Positions 8,096-15,870 of a stretch of 64,000 bases of DNA are shown piece by piece. Source of the stretch: Burkholderia lata (lineage in GTDB: Bacteria > Pseudomonadota > Gammaproteobacteria > Burkholderiales > Burkholderiaceae); assembly GCF_000012945.1 (NCBI RefSeq), contig NC_007511.1:2852001-2916000 (forward strand), read 5' to 3'. The position numbers and the translations under genes are program-made. The notes beneath the pieces were generated by a model. That model did no database searches, was not told the DNA's origin, and saw only the letters and a program-made list of their open reading frames with translations. The first letter of the stretch is position 1. Each line of letters starts with the position of its first letter.

Positions 8096-10532
8096 TACTT
8101 CTCGCACCGCCGAATCCGCCGCCCCGCTAGCGGCGATCATCATCGGCGCCGGCTTCGCCGGCATCGGCATGGCGATCGCGCTGCAACGTGCGGGCATCCA
8201 CGATTTCGCGATCGTCGAACGCTCGCACGACGTCGGCGGCGTGTGGCGCGACAACAGCTACCCGGGCGCCGCCTGCGACGTGCCCTCGCACCTGTACTCG
8301 TTCTCGTTCGAGCCCAATCCGGCGTGGTCGCGCGTGTTCGCGCCGCAGCCGGAAATCCACGCGTACCTGCAGCATTGCGCGCGCAAGTACGGCCTCGCGC
8401 GCTACCTGCGCTTCGGCGCCGAAGTCGCGCATGCACGCTACGACGAAGCCGCTGCGCTGTGGCGCGTCACGCTCGCCGACGGCACGACGCTCAGCGCCGC
8501 CGTGCTCGTCAGCAGCACCGGGCAGTTGAGCCGTCCCGCGATGCCCGACCTGCCCGGCATCGACACGTTTCGCGGCCGCGCCTTCCACTCCGCGCACTGG
8601 GATCACGACTATTCGCTTACGGCCAAGCGCGTGGCGGTCGTGGGCACCGGCGCGTCGGCGATCCAGTTCGTCCCGGCGATCGCGGGCGACGTGAAGCGCC
8701 TGGTCGTATTCCAGCGTTCGCCGGCCTACGTGATGCCGCGCCCCGACCGCGCGTACCACCCGTGGGAGAAGGCGCTGTTCCGCAGGTTGCCGTGGGCGAT
8801 GAAGCTGCATCGCGCATCGATCTACCTGCGCTACGAATCGCGCGCAATCGCGTTCACGCGCCTGCACAAGTTGATGAAGGTCGCGGTCGGCCGGCCGTTC
8901 CACAAGCTGCTCGCGCGCGACGTGCCGGACCCCGCGTTGCGCGCGCAACTCACGCCCGACTACCCGATCGGCTGCAAGCGCATCCTGTTGTCGAGCGAGT
9001 ACCTTGCCGCGATGAGCCGCGACAACGTCGAGCTCGTCACGCAGCGGATCCGGCGCGTGACGGAGGACGGCATCGAGACCGTCGACGGCGTGCACCATCC
9101 GGTCGATGCGATCGTGTACGGCACGGGGTTCGCGGCAACCGAGTTCCTGTCGCCGATGCGCATCACCGGCCGCGACGGGCTCGACCTGAACGACGCGTGG
9201 CGACGCGGCGCGCAGGCGTATCTCGGCCTCACCGTGCCCGGCTTTCCGAACTTCTTCATGCTGTACGGCCCGAACACCAATCTCGGCCACAACTCGATCG
9301 TCTACATGCTCGAAAGCCAGATCGCGCACGTGATGCGCTGCCTGCGCACGATGCGGCGCGACGGTGCGCGCGAGATCGACGTCGACGCGCGCCGCTACCG
9401 GCGCTTCAACGTGCATGTGCAGCAGCGGCTCGAAGGATCGGTGTGGAACAGCTGCAAGAGCTGGTACGTCGATGCGTCGGGGCACAACAGCACGAACTGG
9501 CCGGGCTTCACGCTGACCTACCGGTGGATCACGCGCTTCACCGGGATGTCCGCATACCGCTTCACGCATCCGTTGCCCGAGTCGGTCGCACCGGCGCGCG
9601 ACGTGGTGGTCGCGCCGCCCGCCGGCCGGCTGGAGGCCCTCACGGCCGCATCGCTGCGCGGCTTCCTGCGTGTGGCGTTCCGGCCGCTGATCGGGCCGCC
9701 GTTCGGCGCGCGCATGCAGCGCCGCGTCGTCGCGCTGCTGTCGCCGCTGATGCCGGGCACGAGCGGCACGCTGCGCTACCGCACGTCCGCGCACCGCGTG
9801 CCGGTCGAAGTCGTGGCGCCGAAGCGCGGCGACGCGGGCGGCGCGATCCTCTATCTGCACGGCGGCGCATTCTGCCTCGGCGGGCCGCACACGCATCGCG
9901 GCGTGACGACGCGGCTCGCGAACGAGGCCGGCCTGCCGGTGTGGGTGCCCGATTACCGGCTGGCGCCCGAGCATCCGAGCCCGGCCGCGCTCGACGATGC
10001 GCTGGCCGTCTACGACGCGATGCGCGCGCAGGGCCATGCGCCGCACCGGATCGTGATCGCCGGCGATTCGGCCGGCGGTGCGCTGGCGCTCGCGCTGGCC
10101 ATCGCGCTGCGCGAGCGCGGCGAACCGGCCGCCGCCGCGCTGCTGCTGATCTCGCCCGTGACCGATCCGGCGCTCGGCGGCGCGACGCTGGCTTCGCGCC
10201 GCCACGACGATCCGATGATCCGCCGCGGCTGGCTCGAACAGGGGCTGCGCTGGTATCACGGTGCCGGTTCGGTGGCGGCCCGCGGCCCGCTCGACACCGA
10301 CCTGCGCGGCCTGCCGCCGATGCTGGTCCAGGCCGGCGACCAGGAGGTGCTGCTGTCGGATGCGCTGCGGCTGGCCCGTCATGCGCAGGCCTGTGGCGTG
10401 CCGTGCCGGCTGGAGGTTCATGCGGCGCGCTGGCATGTGTTTCATCTGCAGGCGTTTTACCTGCGGTCGGCGCGCGACGCATTGCGGACGCTGGCGAGGT
10501 TTGCGGCGGAGCGGGTGGCGGTGACGGCGTGA
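8082..10532 (+). CDS. Baeyer-Villiger monooxygenase fused to an HSL-type esterase
   Basis: One continuous 816-residue frame holds two enzymes. Residues about 15-510 are a flavin monooxygenase with two nucleotide-binding motifs, GAGFAGIG (~22) and GTGASAIQ (~188), and the Baeyer-Villiger fingerprint FRGRAFHSAHWD (~162). Residues about 570-816 are an alpha/beta hydrolase of the hormone-sensitive-lipase family with oxyanion motif HGGAFCLGG (~592), nucleophile GDSAGG (~660), and acid and histidine near DQEVLLSD and WHVFH. The first half would insert oxygen into a ketone to form an ester or lactone, and the second would hydrolyse it. GAGGAAA precedes the ATG at 8082. With the upstream alcohol dehydrogenase this gives alcohol to ketone to ester to acid plus alcohol. 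Confidence 0.9.
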   Translation: MLSPDTSRTAESAAPLAAIIIGAGFAGIGMAIALQRAGIHDFAIVERSHDVGGVWRDNSYPGAACDVPSHLYSFSFEPNPAWSRVFAPQPEIHAYLQHCARKYGLARYLRFGAEVAHARYDEAAALWRVTLADGTTLSAAVLVSSTGQLSRPAMPDLPGIDTFRGRAFHSAHWDHDYSLTAKRVAVVGTGASAIQFVPAIAGDVKRLVVFQRSPAYVMPRPDRAYHPWEKALFRRLPWAMKLHRASIYLRYESRAIAFTRLHKLMKVAVGRPFHKLLARDVPDPALRAQLTPDYPIGCKRILLSSEYLAAMSRDNVELVTQRIRRVTEDGIETVDGVHHPVDAIVYGTGFAATEFLSPMRITGRDGLDLNDAWRRGAQAYLGLTVPGFPNFFMLYGPNTNLGHNSIVYMLESQIAHVMRCLRTMRRDGAREIDVDARRYRRFNVHVQQRLEGSVWNSCKSWYVDASGHNSTNWPGFTLTYRWITRFTGMSAYRFTHPLPESVAPARDVVVAPPAGRLEALTAASLRGFLRVAFRPLIGPPFGARMQRRVVALLSPLMPGTSGTLRYRTSAHRVPVEVVAPKRGDAGGAILYLHGGAFCLGGPHTHRGVTTRLANEAGLPVWVPDYRLAPEHPSPAALDDALAVYDAMRAQGHAPHRIVIAGDSAGGALALALAIALRERGEPAAAALLLISPVTDPALGGATLASRRHDDPMIRRGWLEQGLRWYHGAGSVAARGPLDTDLRGLPPMLVQAGDQEVLLSDALRLARHAQACGVPCRLEVHAARWHVFHLQAFYLRSARDALRTLARFAAERVAVTA

Positions 10533-10555
10533 CGATGAAGCCGTCATGCGCCGCG

Positions 10556-10587
10556 ATCGGGGCCGTGGTTCGCGGCCTCCCCGATCG
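10556..10587 (+). terminator. Hairpin after the monooxygenase-esterase gene
   Basis: GATCGGGG and CCCCGATC form a perfect 8-bp stem 24 bases after the stop codon, with additional GC pairs possible inside the loop. No T-run follows directly, so a rho-independent function is only likely. Confidence 0.5.
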
Positions 10588-10744
10588 GGTGCGCGGCGCA
10601 TGCGCCGTTACCGGGCCGGCTTGCCACGAAGCGACGCTGTCTTGCAAAAACCGGCCGTTTATTTTTTTCCGTCGCATGCGGCCGTCATGATCTCCCGCAA
10701 GCCCCGGCGCGCCGCCGGGGTTCCCCCACCCTCGCGGAGACATC

Positions 10745-11299
10745 ATGAAAAGAAGGCACACCCTCAATACGCTGGCACTGCTCTGTTGCGTCGGCATCCA
10801 GTGCGCGACTTCGGCATTCGCCGACGAGCCGAAGAAGGTGGCATTCGTCGACACCGGCAACACCGGGCGCAGCGTGATGGCCGAAGCGATCGCCGGCCAG
10901 TTGATCGCGCAACGCCACGCGCACATCGCGGTGATTTCACGCGCAGTCGACGAAGATCCCTATGACGAGAAGCCCGAAGAAAACGGCGTGATCCTGATGA
11001 AGCGCCGCGGCATCGACACGTCCGCGCACCGTTCGGTGCAGTTGAACGCAAACGACATCAAGCATTCCGACGTGATCCTGACGATGACCGACAAGCACAA
11101 GGAGAAGGTGCTCGCGCTCTATCCGTCGGCCGCCGGCAAGGTGTTCACGCTCGCCGAATATGCATCCGGGAAGCACGTCGACGTGCCCGACGCGTGGGGC
11201 AAGCCGATCGATTTCTACGAATCGGTGACCACGCAGCTCGACACGTACATCCCCGCTGCGCTCGACAAGGTTGCGACGGCCGCGCCGGCGAAGCAGTAA
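10745..11299 (+). CDS. Exported low-molecular-weight phosphatase-like protein lacking the catalytic Cys
   Basis: This 184-residue protein starts with a Sec signal peptide (MKRRHTLNTLALLCCVGIQC, cleavage probably after ATSAFA, about residue 27). The mature part has the low-molecular-weight protein tyrosine phosphatase/arsenate reductase fold, including MAEAIAGQL and a C-terminal DVPDAWG loop. The active-site loop, normally VCxGNxCRS, reads VDTGNTGRS: the nucleophilic cysteine is Asp and the second cysteine Gly. GNT, Arg and Ser of the phosphate loop, and the general-acid Asp, remain. It is therefore likely a phosphate- or oxyanion-binding pseudoenzyme in the periplasm rather than a phosphatase. 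No operon partner is visible. GGAGA precedes the ATG. Confidence 0.8.
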   Translation: MKRRHTLNTLALLCCVGIQCATSAFADEPKKVAFVDTGNTGRSVMAEAIAGQLIAQRHAHIAVISRAVDEDPYDEKPEENGVILMKRRGIDTSAHRSVQLNANDIKHSDVILTMTDKHKEKVLALYPSAAGKVFTLAEYASGKHVDVPDAWGKPIDFYESVTTQLDTYIPAALDKVATAAPAKQ

Positions 11300-11309
11300 T
11301 GTCAGGAGG

Positions 11310-11358
11310 CCTGTCGGCTCGCGAGGCGCGACGCGCCGGCACCGACAGGTTTGTTGTT
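11310..11358 (+). terminator. Rho-independent terminator of the phosphatase-like gene
   Basis: CCTGTCGG (11310-11317) pairs with CCGACAGG (11342-11349) and is followed by TTTGTTGTT. The interior can form a second GC stem (GGCG/CGCC). It lies 11 bases after the stop codon. Confidence 0.7.
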
Positions 11359-11636
11359 CACGTTGTTCCCGCCATACGCCCCACTCACCGTGCGTGCCCG
11401 TCACCGGGCCATCGACTTTGGCCATCCGGCCGAATCGTCACCCTGCGCACCGGATGAAAGAATGATCTTCGTCCGGGAAGCCGGCTTCGCGGCCTGATAT
11501 CTCGCACTTCGAAGGCACCGCATGCGCCGCAACGTGCATGCGGTGTTGTGTGTCGCCCCGACCCGGCAACGCGCGCACGCCCCCGCGCACACCACCCGGC
11601 AGCTCACACGACCACTCCATTTACCCTTCACCTTTT

Positions 11637-11654
11637 TGTAGCTTATAAGTTACA
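11637..11654. promoter_or_regulatory. Palindromic operator of the toxin-antitoxin operon
   Basis: TGTAGCTTATAAGTTACA is an 18-base palindrome with one mismatched pair and ends exactly where the toxin ATG begins. TATAAG inside it (11644-11649) could be the -10 box, which would put the start of transcription at or very near the ATG. No Shine-Dalgarno is visible, so the toxin mRNA may be leaderless. Autorepression by the antitoxin complex is the usual arrangement. Confidence 0.65.
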
Positions 11655-11987
11655 ATGCTTTCCAAGTTCGAACTTCTTCGCTACCAGCGCGACGACGGTC
11701 GCGAGCCCTTCACCGAATGGTTGAACGCCGTGCGCGACAAGCCTGCGCAGGCACGGATTCGCGAACGCCTGCGCCGCGTGCAGACAGGCAACTTCGGCGA
11801 TTGCGAGCCCGTCGGCGAAGGGGTGATCGAACTGCGCGTCCATGTCGGCGCTGGTTATCGCGTGTATTTCGGGCGGTACGGCGGCGCACTGGTGCTGTTG
11901 CTTTCAGGTGGCGACAAAAGCAGTCAACCCGACGACATCAGGCGTGCAAAGGAACACTGGTCGAACTGGAAACGGAGGCAAACATGA
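11655..11987 (+). CDS. RelE/ParE-superfamily toxin (HigB-like, Gp49 family)
   Basis: This 110-residue basic protein belongs to the phage-derived Gp49/HigB-like toxins of type II addiction modules (addiction module killer protein). The FTEWLNAVRDKPAQARIRERL helix region, the VIELRVHVGAGYRVYFGR strand pair and the LLLSGGDKSSQPDDIRRA segment are characteristic. Members usually cleave ribosome-bound mRNA; activity here is inferred. The toxin gene comes first, as in higBA, and its stop overlaps the antitoxin start as ATGA. An 18-base palindrome abuts the start codon, and a terminator isolates the module from the upstream gene. Confidence 0.88.
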   Translation: MLSKFELLRYQRDDGREPFTEWLNAVRDKPAQARIRERLRRVQTGNFGDCEPVGEGVIELRVHVGAGYRVYFGRYGGALVLLLSGGDKSSQPDDIRRAKEHWSNWKRRQT

Positions 11988-12313
11988 CCAAGCTCAAAGG
12001 TGCGGTATCGCACCACGACGCGGAAGTCGCCGAACTCGGCGCCGACCGCGAACTCGCGGTGGCCTATCTGCGCGTCGCGATGGAGTCGCTCGACGATCCC
12101 GACAACCGCGCGGCCGGCCTGCTCGCGCTGCGTACGGTCGCGGAAGCGTACGGCGGGCTCGGCGCCGTCGCGGCCGAAGCCGGCATCAGCCGCGAATCGC
12201 TGTATCGCACGCTCTCCCCCAACGGCAACCCGACTCTGAAAACCCTGCTCGCGGTGCTCAAGACCGTCGGCCTGCGCCTGTCCGTCGTCCCCGCGCAGCC
12301 AGCGCACGCCTAA
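11984..12313 (+). CDS. HigA-like antitoxin (addiction module antidote)
   Basis: The 109-residue partner of the preceding toxin. Residues about 50-100 form a Cro/C1-type helix-turn-helix, with LGAVAAEAGISRESLYRTLS as the DNA-binding helices and GNPTLKTLLAVLKTVGLRL behind it, the standard antidote-protein pattern. It should neutralise the toxin and repress the operon through the upstream palindrome. AACGGAGG provides its ribosome site within the toxin coding region. Confidence 0.88.
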   Translation: MTKLKGAVSHHDAEVAELGADRELAVAYLRVAMESLDDPDNRAAGLLALRTVAEAYGGLGAVAAEAGISRESLYRTLSPNGNPTLKTLLAVLKTVGLRLSVVPAQPAHA

Positions 12314-12329
12314 GCGGCACACCGCCCGC

Positions 12330-14348
12330 TCACGGCCGCACCATCCACACCAGCAGCATCTCCGCCGGCGCGTTCGTCATCCCCGCCGGCGGATGCTCGA
12401 TCGTCGGCTCGACCGACAGCGCCTTCGCAAGCGTCGCCGCATCGTCGATCGTCGTCGTGCGCACGATCGTCATCAGCCGTGCCGGCCGGTGCAGCGTCTC
12501 GCGATACAGCGCGCCGTACCACAGCGGCCGCATGCCGAGCGCGTCCTGCAGCACGTACGGATAACGCCACAACCGCAACACGAGGCGGCTTTCCGGCTGG
12601 GCCGGATCGACGCGCACGAACACGCGGCGCGTGCTTTCGCCGTGCGTGTAGCGCGGCAGCACCGGCAGCGCATCGGCCGGCGCCTGCGGCAACAGCCAGC
12701 GCAGCGCGGTGGCCGGCGACCACGGCGTCGCGCGCTGCCAGCCGGCCTGCGCGAGATGCCGGTCGAGCGTGTCCGACGTCGCGCTCCATTGCAGCGGCAG
12801 ATATTCCTCGCGGTCGCCACCAATCTCGGTGCGCCGCACCGGCACGCGCTGCCACCCGCCGCGCAGCCACTGGTCGACGGTCATCGCGACCACGTCGCCG
12901 ACATGCGGGCGCGACGCACGATCGAGCTGCCATTGCACCGGAACCGTCCACACGCCGGCCGTCGCGAGCACCACCGTCACCGCGACGAGCGCGCCCCTCG
13001 GTTGCACGTGCTCGCGCACGCGCCAGTACGCATAGGCGCCGGCCAGCAACGCGAACCAGGCGAGCCCGAGGCTCCAGCCGCCCAGCAGGCCCGACAGCCA
13101 CGTGTCGCCGACATACAGCCGCGCGAAGCCGCCGAGCACGATCCACAGCACCACGGCCGTCACGACCGGGATCCGCCACAGCGCGGGCCGGTCGCGCGTC
13201 AGCACCCAGCCGAGGCCACTGCTCGCGAGAATCGCGAACGCGGCGTCGGCATCGGGCAGCGGCACGTGCAGCGCGCCGGGCGGCAAGCTCGCGGGCGTCG
13301 CGCCGGGCACGCCCGCGCCGAACACCGGCACGAGCACGACGGCAACGCCGACCGTCACCAGCCACCACGCGGACGTCAGCCAGCAGCGGTGGATCATCAG
13401 CCAGACGAGAAACGCGGCCGCGACGATCAGCCCCGTATCGTGCCCGTGCAGCACGGCGAGCGCGCGCATCGCGGCGTCCACCGGCGGCGTGCGCAGGTTC
13501 TGCAGGAACGCATACAGCGCAATGTCCGCGTGCATCAGCGGATCGTTCGCGACGACATCCTGCACGAGGCCCGCGAACAGCCACACGCAACCGACGAACA
13601 GCAGCGCAAGCACCGGCACCGCGCCCGGCAGGCCGCGTACGTAAGCGATCGCGTCGTGGAGCCGCGCGCCGAACCGCGGCCAGCGGCGCGCGCAGGCGTG
13701 CACGCCTTCGACGAGCGCACGGCGCAGCAGCGGCCAGCCGCGCTGCAACGCCACGCGCACACCGATCCACACGAGCGCGACCAGCGCCGCGACGACCAGC
13801 AGGATCACGGCGACCCGCACGCTGATCGCCGCGGCCAGCGCGGCCGACGCCCCGAACAGGATGCCTGGCGCGACGTGCACGGGCGCCCAGATGAGCGCCG
13901 AGATGACGTTGACCGGATAGAACGACCGGCGCGGCAGCGTCGCGCAGCCGACGACGACCGGCACAACCGCGCGCACCGGCGCAAGAAAACGCGCGAGCAC
14001 GATGCTCTTCATCCCGTGACGCAGCACGAACTCCTCGCCGCGCGCGTAGGCGGCCGCATAGCCGAAGCGCGCCCACGCATTGCGGATCACGCCGCGGTAG
14101 TGCCGCCCGAGTTCGTAGCTGATCCCGTCGCCGATCACGGCACCGACCGCCGCGACACCGATGGTCGTCCATCCGTCGAGCGCGCCCGCGCCGATCAGCG
14201 CACCGGCCGCGAACATCACGGCGCCGGCCGGCACGACCGTGCCGATCAGCGCGATCGCCTCGGCGCAGGCCGTCACGAACACGATCGCGAGCACGAGCAG
14301 CGGATGTGCGCCGATCGTGCCGATCCACGCGTGGATCGTGTCGCTCAT
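12330..14348 (-). CDS. DedA - PAP2-like - LssY C-terminal membrane fusion protein
   Basis: A 672-residue inner-membrane protein. Residues about 10-190 form a DedA/SNARE-associated domain (GTVVPAGAVMFAAGALIGAG, ARFLAPVRAVVPVVVG), a lipid-flippase-like family. Residues about 240-450 align with PAP2 phosphatase membrane segments, and residues about 480-670 form the LssY-type soluble domain. The PAP2 motifs are decayed: the PSGH position reads PDAD, and the SRxxxxxH position reads ARLYVGDT. Lipid phosphatase activity is therefore doubtful. GGAG lies 6 bases before the ATG at 14348. It is convergent with the antitoxin gene. The fold assignment is sound; the role (membrane lipid homeostasis) is inferred. 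Confidence 0.85.
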   Translation of the reverse strand: MSDTIHAWIGTIGAHPLLVLAIVFVTACAEAIALIGTVVPAGAVMFAAGALIGAGALDGWTTIGVAAVGAVIGDGISYELGRHYRGVIRNAWARFGYAAAYARGEEFVLRHGMKSIVLARFLAPVRAVVPVVVGCATLPRRSFYPVNVISALIWAPVHVAPGILFGASAALAAAISVRVAVILLVVAALVALVWIGVRVALQRGWPLLRRALVEGVHACARRWPRFGARLHDAIAYVRGLPGAVPVLALLFVGCVWLFAGLVQDVVANDPLMHADIALYAFLQNLRTPPVDAAMRALAVLHGHDTGLIVAAAFLVWLMIHRCWLTSAWWLVTVGVAVVLVPVFGAGVPGATPASLPPGALHVPLPDADAAFAILASSGLGWVLTRDRPALWRIPVVTAVVLWIVLGGFARLYVGDTWLSGLLGGWSLGLAWFALLAGAYAYWRVREHVQPRGALVAVTVVLATAGVWTVPVQWQLDRASRPHVGDVVAMTVDQWLRGGWQRVPVRRTEIGGDREEYLPLQWSATSDTLDRHLAQAGWQRATPWSPATALRWLLPQAPADALPVLPRYTHGESTRRVFVRVDPAQPESRLVLRLWRYPYVLQDALGMRPLWYGALYRETLHRPARLMTIVRTTTIDDAATLAKALSVEPTIEHPPAGMTNAPAEMLLVWMVRP

Positions 14349-14450
14349 CGCACGCTCCAAGGCGGGGCGCCCCGGTGTGCGGACACCGGGCCGGCGATGG
14401 CATGGGGAACGTTCATCGGGAGGTGCGCGCGGTCGCGCCGGCGTGACGGG

Positions 14451-14903
14451 TCAATCGAACTCGTGCTGCCGCGCGTCGGCCTCGAGCGGCGCGTCGTGGT
14501 AGCCGACCGTCGCGATCTCCTGCAGATAGCGCGCGAGAAACGCGCCGATCGAGCCGGCGGCCTCGTACTGATGCACGTGGCGGAATTCGTGGGTCAACAG
14601 GCGGCGTGTGTCCTGCCCGCGCAGCACGTACACCGCATGGCCGAGCGTGAGCCCGATGGTTCCCGGCGCCAGGAGCCCCGTGTCGCGGGCGATCGCGGCG
14701 AGCGACGGCACCTCGGGGAACGGCATGCGGTCGACGATCACCACGCGGATCCGCTCCGGCTGCGCGACACCCACCGTGCGCGCGTCGTCGGCTTGCGCCG
14801 GCGTCAGCGGCGCCCCCTGCGCGATCCCGCGCGCCGCCTCGGCTTCGGCCCATGCGACGGCGGCGGGCAATGCGGACGGCAAGATATCGGCAAGATCGAT
14901 CAT
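14451..14903 (-). CDS. Small HExxH-like protein of unknown function
   Basis: A 150-residue soluble protein with the motif THEFRHVHQYE at about residues 106-116, similar to the HExxH zinc site of metallopeptidases, followed by a Glu 4 residues later. The preceding GTIGLTLGHAVYVLRGQDT strands resemble the edge strand of such enzymes. There is no signal peptide. AGGAG lies about 8-10 bases upstream; ATG at 14903 is preferred to the GTG at 14906. It lies upstream of the DedA-type gene on the same strand, about 100 bases away. It could be a minimal peptidase or a pseudo-peptidase; I do not recognise a characterised homologue. Confidence 0.7.
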   Translation of the reverse strand: MIDLADILPSALPAAVAWAEAEAARGIAQGAPLTPAQADDARTVGVAQPERIRVVIVDRMPFPEVPSLAAIARDTGLLAPGTIGLTLGHAVYVLRGQDTRRLLTHEFRHVHQYEAAGSIGAFLARYLQEIATVGYHDAPLEADARQHEFD

Positions 14904-15225
14904 CACGGGGCTCCTCGGGTCGTTGTAGTGGCATCGGGCACCAGTTTAGTCCCGAATCGGGACGGCTCGCGGGGCGGCTCGCGACGCGCGGCGCCTGCCT
15001 GTTCCCGCCATCGCACTCATTAGGGAAAACCCCGATCCGCACCCGCTCCACCGCATACCTTTTCCCCGCGATTATTTCGTTTCAGTACACATTCCGCGAT
15101 CTTCTATCTCGAAAATTTCCCGGATGTGTACCGTTTTCGGATTCGGCGGAATATATTGATCAGAAGAACGGCCGCGGCAACCATCGGACAGCAGTGCGCG
15201 GCGTCATCCCGAAGAGGATCGCTAG
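14904..15225. promoter_or_regulatory. Divergent promoter region before the LuxR-type regulator
   Basis: This 322-base gene-free stretch holds a short hairpin GTCCCG-aat-CGGGAC (14949-14963), the element GGGAAAACCCC (15023-15033), also found before the response regulator at 21585, and an AT-richer segment around 15060-15165 where the response-regulator promoter should lie. No further small gene is evident. Confidence 0.4.
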
Positions 15226-15870
15226 ATGATCAGGGTAATTCTGGCTGACGATCACGCAGTCATGCGGGACGGACTGCGCTACATCCTGGAAACGGCCGGC
15301 GGTTTCGAAATCGTCGGCGAGGCGAGCGACGGCTCGGCCACGCTTGCGCTGGTCGAGCGCGGCGCCGCCGACGTGCTGCTGCTCGACCTGTCGATGCCCG
15401 CGCCGACCGGCATCGAGCTGATCCGGCTGGTGAAGCGCCAGGCGCCGTCGCTGCGCACGCTCGTGCTGACGATGCATGCGGAGGCGCAGTACGCGGCGCG
15501 CGCGTTCAAGGCCGGCGCAACCGGCTACCTGACGAAGGACAGCGCGACCGCCGAGCTCGTCGAGGCGGTCGGCAAGGTGGCCGCGGGCGGCGTCTATGTG
15601 AGCCCGTCGGCGGCAGAAAGCCTCGCGCTCACGCTGCGCACGCCGGCCGCGACGCTTCCGCACGAACGGCTGTCCGCGCGCGAGCTCGACGTGATGCGCC
15701 GCATCGTCGCGGGCCAGACCGTCACGCAGATCGCGACCGAACTCGCGCTCAGCGCGAAGACGGTCAGCACGTACAAGACACGGATTCTCGAGAAGATGGA
15801 GCTGCCGCACGAAGCCGCGCTGGTTCGCTACGCGGTGCGCCACGACCTCGACCCCGGCGGCGACGCATGA
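15226..15870 (+). CDS. NarL/FixJ-type response regulator (LuxR HTH)
   Basis: This 214-residue protein has an N-terminal receiver domain (acidic pocket LADDHAVMRDGL, phosphoacceptor Asp in LLLDLSMP near residue 54, Lys in GYLTKDSA near 106) and a C-terminal LuxR-type helix-turn-helix (LSARELDVMRRIVAGQ, then ALSAKTVSTYKTRILEKM). It should act as a DNA-binding output phosphorylated by the kinase encoded directly after it, with which it shares an ATGA stop/start overlap. AGAGGA precedes the ATG. Target genes are unknown. Confidence 0.93.
   Translation: MIRVILADDHAVMRDGLRYILETAGGFEIVGEASDGSATLALVERGAADVLLLDLSMPAPTGIELIRLVKRQAPSLRTLVLTMHAEAQYAARAFKAGATGYLTKDSATAELVEAVGKVAAGGVYVSPSAAESLALTLRTPAATLPHERLSARELDVMRRIVAGQTVTQIATELALSAKTVSTYKTRILEKMELPHEAALVRYAVRHDLDPGGDA

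Noticed and set aside
8127..10601. 824-codon open frame antisense to the monooxygenase-esterase gene
   Set aside because: Its protein is Arg/His/Gln-rich with no domain, and the opposite strand carries clear enzyme motifs. It is a shadow of GC-rich coding DNA.
10650..10744. T-rich terminator around TTTATTTTTTT at about 10658
   Set aside because: No adequate stem immediately before the T-run; the AACCGGCCGTT palindrome is too small. The hairpin at 10556 is preferred.
10745..11299. Arsenate reductase / tyrosine phosphatase function
   Set aside because: The nucleophilic cysteine is an Asp and the second cysteine a Gly; normal activity is not expected.
12330..14348. PAP2 domain as an active lipid phosphatase
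   Set aside because: Catalytic PSGH and SRxxxxxH residues are replaced; only the fold is retained.
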